NCBI GenBank assembly: GCA_030063045.1
Contig: JAQSEB010000180.1
Span: 62,001-126,000 of the forward strand
Direction: 5' to 3'
DNA: 64,000 bases
Origin: Pratylenchus scribneri
Lineage: Eukaryota; Nematoda; Chromadorea; Rhabditida; Pratylenchidae
The translations under genes and the position numbers were made by a program. The notes below the pieces were generated by a model. It had not been told where the DNA came from, searched no databases, and was given only the letters and a program-made list of their open reading frames with translations. This document shows, piece after piece, positions 22,277 through 35,145 of this stretch; position 1 is the first letter of the stretch; each line of letters begins with the position of its first letter.

Positions 22277-25200
22277 GAGCATGCAGAAATTGAATACACA
22301 AAAGGGTTAATTTACTAATATAGTTTGCAAAATGAATTAAAAACCAAAGAGAATTTGGCTGTTGTTTTATTTCAAAATTTTTGAAAATTTTTTAAAAATA
22401 CTATGATTTAATTTAGAAATTTTAAAAATTTCTGAATTAAAATATCAATGAATTTTTTTGAGCATGCAGAAATTGAATACACAATAGGGTTAATTTACTC
22501 ATATAGTTTGCAAAATGAATTAAAAACCAAAGAGAATTTGGCTGTTGTTTTATTTCAAAATTTTTGAAAATTTTTTAAAAATACTATGATTCAATTTAGA
22601 AATTTTAAAAATTTCTGAATTAAAATATCAATGAATTTTTTTGAGCATGCAGAAATTGAATACACAAAAGGGTTAATTTACTCATATAGTTTGCAAAATG
22701 AATTAAAAACCAAAGAGAATTTGGCTGTTGTTTTATTTCAAAATTTTTGAAAATTTTTTAAAAATACTATGATTTAATTTAGAAATTTTAAAAATTTCTG
22801 AATTAAAATATCAATGAATTTTTTTGAGCATGCAGAAATTGAATACACAATAGGGTTAATTTACTAATATAGTTTGCAAAATGAATTAAAAACCAAAGAG
22901 AATTTGGCTGTTGTTTTATTTCAAAATTTTTGAAAATTTTTTAAAAATACTATGATTCAAATTTAGAAATTTTAAAAATTTCTGAATTAAAATATCAATG
23001 AATTTTTTGAGCATGCAGAAATTGAATACACAAAAGGGTTAATTTACTCATATAGTTTGCAAAATGAATTAAAAACCAAAGAGAATTTGGCTGTTGTTTT
23101 ATTTCAAAATTTTTGAAAATTTTTTAAAAATACTATGATTCAATTTAGAAATTTTAAAAATTTCTGAATTAAAATATCAATGAATTTTTTTGAGCATGCA
23201 GAAATTGAATACACAAAAGGGTTAATTTACTCATATAGTTTGCAAAATGAATTAAAAACCAAAGAGAATTTGGCTGTTGTTTTATTTCAAAATTTTTGAA
23301 AATTTTTTAAAAATACTATGATTCAATTTAGAAATTTTAAAAATTTCTGAATTAAAATATCAATGAATTTTTTTGAGCATGCAGAAATTGAATACACAAT
23401 AGGGTTAATTTACTCATATAGTTTGCAAAATGAATTAAAAACCAAAGAGAATTTGGCTGTTGTTTTATTTCAAAATTTTTGAAAATTTTTTAAAAATACT
23501 ATGATTCAATTTAGAAATTTTAAAAATTTCTGAATTAAAATATCAATGAATTTTTTTGAGCATGCAGAAATTGAATACACAATAGGGTTAATTTACTCAT
23601 ATAGTTTGCAAAATGAATTAAAAACCAAAGAGAATTTGGCTGTTGTTTTATTTCAAAATTTTTGAAAATTTTTTAAAAATACTATGATTCAATTTAGAAA
23701 TTTTAAAAATTTCTGAATTAAAATATCAATGAATTTTTTTGAGCATGCAGAAATTGAATACACAAAAGGGTTAATTTACTCATATAGTTTGCAAAATGAA
23801 TTAAAAACCAAAGAGAATTTGGCTGTTGTTTTATTTCAAAATTTTTGAAAATTTTTTAAAAATACTATGATTCAATTTAGAAATTTTAAAAATTTCTGAA
23901 TTAAAATATCAATGAATTTTTTTGAGCATGCAGAAATTGAATACAAAAAAGGGTTAATTTACTAATATAGTTTGCAAAATGAATTAAAAACCAAAGAGAA
24001 TTTGGCTGTTGTTTTATTTCAAAATTTTTGAAAATTTTTTAAAAATACTATGATTTAATTTAGAAATTTTAAAAATTTCTGAATTAAAATATCAATGAAT
24101 TTTTTTGAGCATGCAGAAATTGAATACACAATAGGGTTAATTTACTCATATAGTTTGCAAAATGAATTAAAAACCAAAGAGAATTTGGCTGTTGTTTTAT
24201 TTCAAAATTTTTGAAAATTTTTTAAAAATACTATGATTCAATTTAGAAATTTTAAAAATTTCTGAATTAAAATATCAATGAATTTTTTTGAGCATGCAGA
24301 AATTGAATACACAAAAGGGTTAATTTACTCATATAGTTTGCAAAATGAATTAAAAACCAAAGAGAATTTGGCTGTTGTTTTATTTCAAAATTTTTGAAAA
24401 TTTTTTAAAAATACTATGATTTAATTTAGAAATTTTAAAAATTTCTGAATTAAAATATCAATGAATTTTTTTGAGCATGCAGAAATTGAATACACAATAG
24501 GGTTAATTTACTAATATAGTTTGCAAAATGAATTAAAAACCAAAGAGAATTTGGCTGTTGTTTTATTTCAAAATTTTTGAAAATTTTTTAAAAATACTAT
24601 GATTCAAATTTAGAAATTTTAAAAATTTCTGAATTAAAATATCAATGAATTTTTTGAGCATGCAGAAATTGAATACACAAAAGGGTTAATTTACTCATAT
24701 AGTTTGCAAAATGAATTAAAAACCAAAGAGAATTTGGCTGTTGTTTTATTTCAAAATTTTTGAAAATTTTTTAAAAATACTATGATTCAATTTAGAAATT
24801 TTAAAAATTTCTGAATTAAAATATCAATGAATTTTTTTGAGCATGCAGAAATTGAATACACAAAAGGGTTAATTTACTCATATAGTTTGCAAAATGAATT
24901 AAAAACCAAAGAGAATTTGGCTGTTGTTTTATTTCAAAATTTTTGAAAATTTTTTAAAAATACTATGATTCAATTTAGAAATTTTAAAAATTTCTGAATT
25001 AAAATATCAATGAATTTTTTTGAGCATGCAGAAATTGAATACACAATAGGGTTAATTTACTCATATAGTTTGCAAAATGAATTAAAAACCAAAGAGAATT
25101 TGGCTGTTGTTTTATTTCAAAATTTTTGAAAATTTTTTAAAAATACTATGATTCAATTTAGAAATTTTAAAAATTTCTGAATTAAAATATCAATGAATTT

Positions 25201-26302
25201 TTTTGAGCATGCAGAAATTGAATACACAATAGGGTTAATTTACTCATATAGTTTGCAAAATGAATTAAAAACCAAAGAGAATTTGGCTGTTGTTTTATTT
25301 CAAAATTTTTGAAAATTTTTTAAAAATACTATGATTCAATTTAGAAATTTTAAAAATTTCTGAATTAAAATATCAATGAATTTTTTTGAGCATGCAGAAA
25401 TTGAATACACAAAAGGGTTAATTTACTCATATAGTTTGCAAAATGAATTAAAAACCAAAGAGAATTTGGCTGTTGTTTTATTTCAAAATTTTTGAAAATT
25501 TTTTAAAAATACTATGATTCAATTTAGAAATTTTAAAAATTTCTGAATTAAAATATCAATGAATTTTTTTGAGCATGCAGAAATTGAATACAAAAAAGGG
25601 TTAATTTACTAATATAGTTTGCAAAATGAATTAAAAACCAAAGAGAATTTGGCTGTTGTTTTATTTCAAAATTTTTGAAAATTTTTTAAAAATACTATGA
25701 TTTAATTTAGAAATTTTAAAAATTTCTGAATTAAAATATCAATGAATTTTTTTGAGCATGCAGAAATTGAATACACAATAGGGTTAATTTACTCATATAG
25801 TTTGCAAAATGAATTAAAAACCAAAGAGAATTTGGCTGTTGTTTTATTTCAAAATTTTTGAAAATTTTTTAAAAATACTATGATTCAATTTAGAAATTTT
25901 AAAAATTTCTGAATTAAAATATCAATGAATTTTTTTGAGCATGCAGAAATTGAATACACAAAAGGGTTAATTTACTCATATAGTTTGCAAAATGAATTAA
26001 AAACCAAAGAGAATTTGGCTGTTGTTTTATTTCAAAATTTTTGAAAATTTTTTAAAAATACTATGATTTAATTTAGAAATTTTAAAAATTTCTGAATTAA
26101 AATATCAATGAATTTTTTTGAGCATGCAGAAATTGAATACACAATAGGGTTAATTTACTAATATAGTTTGCAAAATGAATTAAAAACCAAAGAGAATTTG
26201 GCTGTTGTTTTATTTCAAAATTTTTGAAAATTTTTTAAAAATACTATGATTCAAATTTAGAAATTTTAAAAATTTCTGAATTAAAATATCAATGAATTTT
26301 TT
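22277..26302. repeat. 1647-bp 9-mer higher-order repeat (9 x 183 bp)
   Basis: Twenty-two consecutive 183-bp monomers run from phase point 22277 to 26303. Variant marks repeat every 1647 bp: GATTTAATTT at 22405, 24052 and 25699, and again at 22771, 24418 and 26065; six-T units at 23009, 24656 and 26303; TACAAAAAAGGG at 23943 and 25590 (ACACAAAAGGG in the first copy). Copies are 22277-23923, 23924-25570 and a partial 25571-26302. The third copy diverges near 26410, where a short monomer replaces a long one. 9 x 183 is exactly 1647, so no length change separates the copies. Confidence 0.93.
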
Positions 26303-26604
26303 GAGCATGCAGAAATTGAATACACAAAAGGGTTAATTTACTCATATAGTTTGCAAAATGAATTAAAAACCAAAGAGAATTTGGCTGTTGTTTTATTTCA
26401 AAATTTTTGAAAATTTTAAAAATTTCTGAATTAAAATATCAATGAATTTTTTTGAGCATGCAGAAATTGAATACACAATAGGGTTAATTTACTCATATAG
26501 TTTGCAAAATGAATTAAAAACCAAAGAGAATTTGGCTGTTGTTTTATTTCAAAATTTTTGAAAATTTTAAAAATTTCTGAATTAAAATATCAATGAATTT
26601 TTTT

Positions 26605-29600
26605 GAGCATGCAGAAATTGAATACACAAAAGGGTTAATTTACTAATATAGTTTGCAAAATGAATTAAAAACCAAAGAGAATTTGGCTGTTGTTTTATTT
26701 CAAAATTTTTGAAAATTTTTTAAAAATACTATGATTCAATTTAGAAATTTTAAAAATTTCTGAATTAAAATATCAATGAATTTTTTTGAGCATGCAGAAA
26801 TTGAATACACAATAGGGTTAATTTACTCATATAGTTTGCAAAATGAATTAAAAACCAAAGAGAATTTGGCTGTTGTTTTATTTCAAAATTTTTGAAAATT
26901 TTTTAAAAATACTATGATTCAAATTTAGAAATTTTAAAAATTTCTGAATTAAAATATCAATGAATTTTTTTGAGCATGCAGAAATTGAATACACAATAGG
27001 GTTAATTTACTCATATAGTTTGCAAAATGAATTAAAAACCAAAGAGAATTTGGCTGTTGTTTTATTTCAAAATTTTTGAAAATTTTAAAAATTTCTTAAT
27101 TAAAATATCAATGAATTTTTTTGAGCATGCAGAAATTGAATACACAAAAGGGTTAATTTACTCATATAGTTTGCAAAATGAATTAAAAACCAAAGAGAAT
27201 TTGGCTGTTGTTTTATTTCAAAATTTTTGAAAATTTTAAAAATTTCTTAATTAAAATATCAATGAATTTTTTTGAGCATGCAGAAATTGAATACACAAAA
27301 GGGTTAATTTACTCCTATAGTTTGCAAATTGAATTAAAAACCAAAGAGAATTTGGCTGTTGTTTTATTTCAAAATTTTTGAAAATTTTTTAAAAATACTA
27401 TGATTCAAATTTAGAAATTTTAAAAATTTCTGAATTAAAATATCAATGAATTTTTTTGAGCATGCAGAAATTGAATACACAAAAGGGTTAATTTACTCAT
27501 ATAGTTTGCAAAATGAATTAAAAACCAAAGAGAATTTGGCTGTTGTTTTATTTCAAAATTTATGAAAATTTTAAAAATTTCTTAATTAAAATATCAATGA
27601 ATTTTTTTGAGCATGCAGAAATTGAATACACAAAAGGGTTGATTTACTCATATAGTTTGCAAAATGAATTAAAAACCAAAGAGAATTTGGCTGTTGTTTT
27701 ATTTCAAAATTTTTGAAAATTTTTTAAAAATACTATGATTCAAATTTAAAAATTTTAAAAATTTCTGAATTAAAATATCAATGAATTTTTTTGAGCATGC
27801 AGAAATTGAATACACAATAGGGTTAATTTACTCATATAGTTTGCAAAATGAATTAAAAACCAAAGAGAATTTGGCTGTTGTTTTATTTCAAAATTTTTGA
27901 AAATTTTTTAAAAATACTATGATTCAAATTAAGAAATTTTAAAAATTTCTGAATTAAAATATCAATGAATTTTTTTGAGCATGCAGAAATTGAATACACA
28001 AAAGGGTTAATTTACTCATATAGTTTGCAAAATGAATTAAAAACCAAAGAGAATTTGGCTGTTGTTTTATTTCAAAATTTTTGAAAATTTTAAAAATTTC
28101 TGTATTAAAATATCAATGAATTTTTTTGAGCATGCAGAAATTGAATACACAATAGGGTTAATTTACTCATATAGTTTGCAAAATGAATTAAAAACCAAAG
28201 AGAATTTGGCTGTTGTTTTATTTCAAAATTTTTGAAAATTTTTTAAAAATACTATGATTCAATTTAGAAATTTTAAAAATTTCTTAATTAAAAAATATCA
28301 ATGAATTTTTTGAGCATGCAGAAATTGAATACACAAAAGGGTTAATTTACTCATATAGTTTGCAAAATGAATTAAAAACCAAAGAGAATTTGGCTGATGT
28401 TTTATTTCAAAATTTTTGAAAATTTTAAAAATTTCTTAATTAAAATATCAATGAATTTTTTTGAGCATGCAGAAATTGAATACACAAAAGGGTTAATTTA
28501 CTCATATAGTTTGCAAAATGAATTAAAAACCAAAGAGAATTTGGCTGTTGTTTTATTTCAAAATTTATGAAAATTTTAAAAATTTCTGAATTAAAATATC
28601 AATGAATTTTTTTGAGCATGCAGAAATTGAATACACAATAGGGTTAATTTACTCATATAGTTTGCAAAATGAATTAAAAACCAAAGAGAATTTGGCTGTT
28701 GTTTTATTTCAAAATTTTTGAAAATTTTTTAAAAATACTATGATTTAATTTAGAAATTTTAAAAATTTCTGAATTAAAATATCAATGAATTTTTTTGAGC
28801 ATGCAGAAATTGAATACACAATAGGGTTAATTTACTCATATAGTTTGCAAAATGAATTAAAAACCAAAGAGAATTTGGCTGTTGTTTTATTTCAAAATTT
28901 TTGAAAATTTTAAAAATTTCTGAATTAAAATATCAATGAATTTTTTTGAGCATGCAGAAATTGAATACACAAAAGGGTTAATTTACTCATATAGTTTGCA
29001 AAATGAAATAAAAACCAAAGAGAATTTGGCTGTTGTTTTATTTCAAAATTTATGAAAATTTTAAAAATTTCTTAATTAAAATATCAATGAATTTTTTTGA
29101 GCATGCAGAAATTGAATACACAAAAGGGTTAATTTACTCATATAGTTTGCAAAATGAATTAAAAACCAAAGAGAATTTGGCTTTTGTTTTATTTCAAAAT
29201 TTTTGAAAATTTTTTAAAAATACTATGATTCAAATTTAGAAATTTTAAAAATTTCTGAATTAAAATATCAATGAATTTTTTTGAGCATGCAGAAATTGAA
29301 TACACAATAGGGTTAATTTACTCATATAGTTTGCAAAATGAATTAAAAACCAAAGAGAATTTGGCTGTTGTTTTATTTCAAAATTTTTGAAAATTTTTTA
29401 AAAATACTATGATTCAAATTTAGAAATTTTAAAAATTTCTGAATTAAAATATCAATGAATTTTTTTGAGCATGCAGAAATTGAATACACAAAAGGGTTAA
29501 TTTACTCATATAGTTTGCAAAATGAATTAAAAACCAAAGAGAATTTGGCTGTTGTTTTATTTCAAAATTTTTGAAAATTTTAAAAATTTCTGTATTAAAA

Positions 29601-30622
29601 TATCAATGAATTTTTTTGAGCATGCAGAAATTGAATACACAATAGGGTTAATTTACTCATATAGTTTGCAAAATGAATTAAAAACCAAAGAGAATTTGGC
29701 TGTTGTTTTATTTCAAAATTTTTGAAAATTTTTTAAAAATACTATGATTCAATTTAGAAATTTTAAAAATTTCTTAATTAAAAAATATCAATGAATTTTT
29801 TGAGCATGCAGAAATTGAATACACAAAAGGGTTAATTTACTCATATAGTTTGCAAAATGAATTAAAAACCAAAGAGAATTTGGCTGTTGTTTTATTTCAA
29901 AATTTATGAAAATTTTAAAAATTTCTGAATTAAAATATCAATGAATTTTTTTGAGCATGCAGAAATTGAATACACAATAGGGTTAATTTACTCATATAGT
30001 TTGCAAAATGAATTAAAAACCAAAGAGAATTTGGCTGTTGTTTTATTTCAAAATTTTTGAAAATTTTTTAAAAATACTATGATTCAATTTAGAAATTTTA
30101 AAAATTTCTTAATTAAAAAATATCAATGAATTTTTTGAGCATGCAGAAATTGAATACACAAAAGGGTTAATTTACTCATATAGTTTGCAAAATGAATTAA
30201 AAACCAAAGAGAATTTGGCTGTTGTTTTATTTCAAAATTTATGAAAATTTTAAAAATTTCTGAATTAAAATATCAATGAATTTTTTTGAGCATGCAGAAA
30301 TTGAATACACAATAGGGTTAATTTACTCATATAGTTTGCAAAATGAATTAAAAACCAAAGAGAATTTGGCTGTTGTTTTATTTCAAAATTTTTGAAAATT
30401 TTTTAAAAATACTATGATTCAATTTAGAAATTTTAAAAATTTCTTAATTAAAAAATATCAATGAATTTTTTGAGCATGCAGAAATTGAATACACAAAAGG
30501 GTTAATTTACTCATATAGTTTGCAAAATGAATTAAAAACCAAAGAGAATTTGGCTGTTGTTTTATTTCAAAATTTTTGAAAATTTTAAAAATTTCTTAAT
30601 TAAAATATCAATGAATTTTTTT
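26605..30622. repeat. 4018-bp 24-mer higher-order repeat, copy 1
   Basis: This is the first of three copies identified by rare variants: ACTCCTATAG with TTTGCAAATT (27311), GGGTTGATTT near 27637, GGCTGATG near 28391, GATTTAATTT near 28743, GAAATAAAAACC near 28995 and GGCTTTTG (29180). Each recurs 8541 bp and then 4018 bp further on. Homology with copy 2 extends left to at least 26303, and homology with the sequence after copy 3 extends right to about 31.9 kb. Internal 335-bp dimers (184+151) are visible at 29746, 30081 and 30416. Confidence 0.93.
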
Positions 30623-33600
30623 GAGCATGCAGAAATTGAATACACAAAAGGGTTAATTTACTCATATAGTTTGCAAAATGAATTAAAAACCAAAGAGAAT
30701 TTGGCTGTTGTTTTATTTCAAAATTTTTGAAAATTTTAAAAATTTCTTAATTAAAATATCAATGAATTTTTTTGAGCATGCAGAAATTGAATACACAAAA
30801 GAATTAATTTACTCATATAGTTTGCAAAATGAATTAAAAACCAAAGAGAATTTGGCTGTTGTTTTATTTCAAAATTTTTGAAAATTTTTTAAAAATACTA
30901 TGATTCAAATTTAGAAATTTTAAAAATTTCTGAATTAAAATATCAATGAATTTTTTTGAGCATGCAGAAATTGAATACACAATAGGGTTAATTTACTCAT
31001 ATAGTTTGCAAAATGAATTAAAAACCAAAGAGAATTTGGCTGTTGTTTTATTTCAAAATTTATGAAAATTTTAAAAATTTCTTAATTAAAATATCAATGA
31101 ATTTTTTTGAGCATGCAGAAATTGAATACACAAAAGGGTTAATTTACTCATATAGTTTGCAAAATGAATTAAAAACCAAAGAGAATTTGGCTGTTGTTTT
31201 ATTTCAAAATTTTTGAAAATTTTTTAAAAATACTATGATTCAAATTTAGAAATTTTAAAAATTTCTGAATTAAAATATCAATGAATTTTTTTGAGCATGC
31301 AGAAATTGAATACACAAAAGGGTTAATTTACTCATATAGTTTGCAAAATGAATTAAAAACCAAAGAGAATTTGGCTGTTGTTTTATTTCAAAATTTTTGA
31401 AAATTTTTTAAAAATACTATGATTCAAATTTAGAAATTTTAAAAATTTCTGAATTAAAATATCAATGAATTTTTTTGAGCATGCAGAAATTGAATACACA
31501 ATAGGGTTAATTTACTCATATAGTTTGCAAAATGAATTAAAAACCAAAGAGAATTTGGCTGTTGTTTTATTTCAAAATTTTTGAAAATTTTAAAAATTTC
31601 TTAATTAAAATATCAATGAATTTTTTTGAGCATGCAGAAATTGAATACACAAAAGGGTTAATTTACTCATATAGTTTGCAAAATGAATTAAAATCCAAAG
31701 AGAATTTGGCTGTTGTTTTATTTCAAAATTTTTGAAAATTTTAAAAATTTCTGAATTAAAATATCAATGAATTTTTTTGAGCATGCAGAAATTGAATACA
31801 CAATAGGGTTAATTTACTCATATAGTTTGCAAAATGAATTAAAAACCAAAGAGAATTTGGCTGTTGTTTTATTTCAAAATTTTTGAAAATTTTAAAAATT
31901 TCTTAATTAAAATATCAATGAATTTTTTTGAGCATGCAGAAATTGAATACACAAAAGGGTTAATTTACTCATATAGTTTGCAAAATGAATTAAAATCCAA
32001 AGAGAATTTGGCTGTTGTTTTATTTCAAAATTTTTGAAAATTTTAAAAATTTCTGAATTAAAATATCAATGAATTTTTTTGAGCATGCAGAAATTGAATA
32101 CACAATAGGGTTAATTTACTCATATAGTTTGCAAAATGAATTAAAAACCAAAGAGAATTTGGCTGTTGTTTTATTTCAAAATTTTTGAAAATTTTAAAAA
32201 TTTCTTAATTAAAATATCAATGAATTTTTTTGAGCACGCAGAAATTGAATACACAAAAGGGTTAATTTACTCATATAGTTTGCAAAATGAATTAAAATCC
32301 AAAGAGAATTTGGCTGTTGTTTTATTTCAAAATTTTTGAAAATTTTAAAAATTTCTGAATTAAAATATCAATGAATTTTTTTGAGCATGCAGAAATTGAA
32401 TACACAATAGGGTTAATTTACTCATATAGTTTGCAAAATGAATTAAAAACCAAAGAGAATTTGGCTGTTGTTTTATTTCAAAATTTTTGAAAATTTTTTA
32501 AAAATACTATGATTCAAATTTAGAAATTTTAAAAATTTCTGAATTAAAATATCAATGAATTTTTTTGAGCATGCAGAAATTGAATACACAATAGGGTTAA
32601 TTTACTCATATAGTTTGCAAAATGAATTAAAAACCAAAGAGAATTTGGCTGTTGTTTTATTTCAAAATTTTTGAAAATTTTTTAAAAATACTATGATTCA
32701 AATTTAGAAATTTTAAAAATTTCTGAATTAAAATATCAATGAATTTTTTTGAGCATGCAGAAATTGAATACACAATAGGGTTAATTTACTCATATAGTTT
32801 GCAAAATGAATTAAAAACCAAAGAGAATTTGGCTGTTGTTTTATTTCAAAATTTTTGAAAATTTTAAAAATTTCTGAATTAAAATATCAATGAATTTTTT
32901 TGAGCATGCAGAAATTGAATACACAATAGGGTTAATTTACTCATATAGTTTGCAAAATGAATTAAAAACCAAAGAGAATTTGGCTGTTGTTTTATTTCAA
33001 AATTTTTGAAAATTTTAAAAATTTCTGAATTAAAATATCAATGAATTTTTTTGAGCATGCAGAAATTGAATACACAATAGGGTTAATTTACTCATATAGT
33101 TTGCAAAATGAATTAAAAACCAAAGAGAATTTGGCTGTTGTTTTATTTCAAAATTTTTGAAAATTTTTTAAAAATACTATGATTCAAATTTAGAAATTTT
33201 AAAAATTTCTGAATTAAAATATCAATGAATTTTTTTGAGCATGCAGAAATTGAATACACAATAGGGTTAATTTACTCATATAGTTTGCAAAATGAATTAA
33301 AAACCAAAGAGAATTTGGCTGTTGTTTTATTTCAAAATTTTTGAAAATTTTAAAAATTTCTGAATTAAAATATCAATGAATTTTTTTGAGCATGCAGAAA
33401 TTGAATACACAATAGGGTTAATTTACTCATATAGTTTGCAAAATGAATTAAAAACCAAAGAGAATTTGGCTGTTGTTTTATTTCAAAATTTTTGAAAATT
33501 TTTTAAAAATACTATGATTCAAATTTAGAAATTTTAAAAATTTCTGAATTAAAATATCAATGAATTTTTTTGAGCATGCAGAAATTGAATACACAATAGG

Positions 33601-35145
33601 GTTAATTTACTCATATAGTTTGCAAAATGAATTAAAAACCAAAGAGAATTTGGCTGTTGTTTTATTTCAAAATTTTTGAAAATTTTAAAAATTTCTAAAT
33701 TAAAATATCAATGAATTTTTTTGAGCATGCAGAAATTGAATACACAATAGGGTTAATTTACTCATATAGTTTGCAAAATGAATTAAAAACCAAAGAGAAT
33801 TTGGCTGTTGTTTTATTTCAAAATTTTTGAAAATTTTAAAAATTTCTGAATTAAAATATCAATGAATTTTTTTGAGCATGCAGAAATTGAATACACTATA
33901 GGGTTAATTTACTCATATAGTTTGCAAAATGAATTAAAAACCAAAGAGAATTTGGCTGTTGTTTTATTTCAAAATTTTTGAAAATTTTAAAAATTTCTGA
34001 ATTAAAATATCAATGAATTTTTTTGAGCATGCAGAAATTGAATACACAAAAGGGTTAATTTACTAATATAGTTTGCAAAATGAATTAAAAACCAAAGAGA
34101 ATTTGGCTGTTGTTTTATTTCAAAATTTTTGAAAATTTTAAAAATTTCTGAATTAAAATATCAATGAATTTTTTTGAGCATGCAGAAATTGAATACACAA
34201 TAGGGTTAATTTACTCATATAGTTTGCAAAATGAATTAAAAACCAAAGAGAATTTGGCTGTTGTTTTATTTCAAAATTTTTGAAAATTTTAAAAATTTCT
34301 GAATTAAAATATCAATGAATTTTTTTGAGCATGCAGAAATTGAATACACAAAAGGGTTAATTTACTAATATAGTTTGCAAAATGAATTAAAAACCAAAGA
34401 GAATTTGGCTGTTGTTTTATTTCAAAATTTTTGAAAATTTTTTAAAAATACTATGATTCAATTTAGAAATTTTAAAAATTTCTGAATTAAAATATCAATG
34501 AATTTTTTTGAGCATGCAGAAATTGAATACACAAAAGGGTTAATTTACTCATATAGTTTGCAAAATGAATTAAAAACCAAAGAGAATTTGGCTGTTGTTT
34601 TATTTCAAAATTTTTGAAAATTTTTTAAAAATACTATGATTCAATTTAGAAATTTTAAAAATTTCTGAATTAAAATATCAATGAATTTTTTTGAGCATGC
34701 AGAAATTGAATACACAATAGGGTTAATTTACTCATATAGTTTGCAAAATGAATTAAAAACCAAAGAGAATTTGGCTGTTGTTTTATTTCAAAATTTTTGA
34801 AAATTTTAAAAATTTCTGAATTAAAATATCAATGAATTTTTTTGAGCATGCAGAAATTGAATACACAATAGGGTTAATTTACTCATATAGTTTGCAAAAT
34901 GAATTAAAAACCAAAGAGAATTTGGCTGTTGTTTTATTTCAAAATTTTTGAAAATTTTAAAAATTTCTGAATTAAAATATCAATGAATTTTTTTGAGCAT
35001 GCAGAAATTGAATACACTATAGGGTTAATTTACTCATATAGTTTGCAAAATGAATTAAAAACCAAAGAGAATTTGGCTGTTGTTTTATTTCAAAATTTTT
35101 GAAAATTTTAAAAATTTCTGAATTAAAATATCAATGAATTTTTTT
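30623..35145. repeat. Tail segment following 24-mer copy 1
   Basis: This 4.5-kb run of B3 monomers separates copy 1 from copy 2. It is repeated after copy 3 (43182 to about 47250), first at an offset of 12559 bp (CAAAAGAATTAATTT at 30802 and 43361; AAAATCC at 31690 and 44249) and then at 12106 bp (CTAAATT near 33695 and 45801; CACTATAGGG near 33893 and 35014 against 45999 and 47120). The 453-bp difference is three short monomers. The first 0.4 kb also contains the CTTAATT short-monomer runs typical of the 24-mer end. Confidence 0.88.
31628..32382. repeat. Local amplification of a 302-bp dimer carrying AAATCC
   Basis: The variant TTAAAATCC (normal TTAAAAACC) occurs three times at 302-bp spacing (near 31691, 31993 and 32294), each time in a CAAAAGGG, CTGAATT short monomer that follows a CTTAATT short monomer. 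The third copy also has GAGCACGCAG (32232), breaking the GCATGC palindrome. The duplicated block at 44.2 kb has a single AAATCC copy, so extra dimers were gained here or lost there. Confidence 0.85.
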
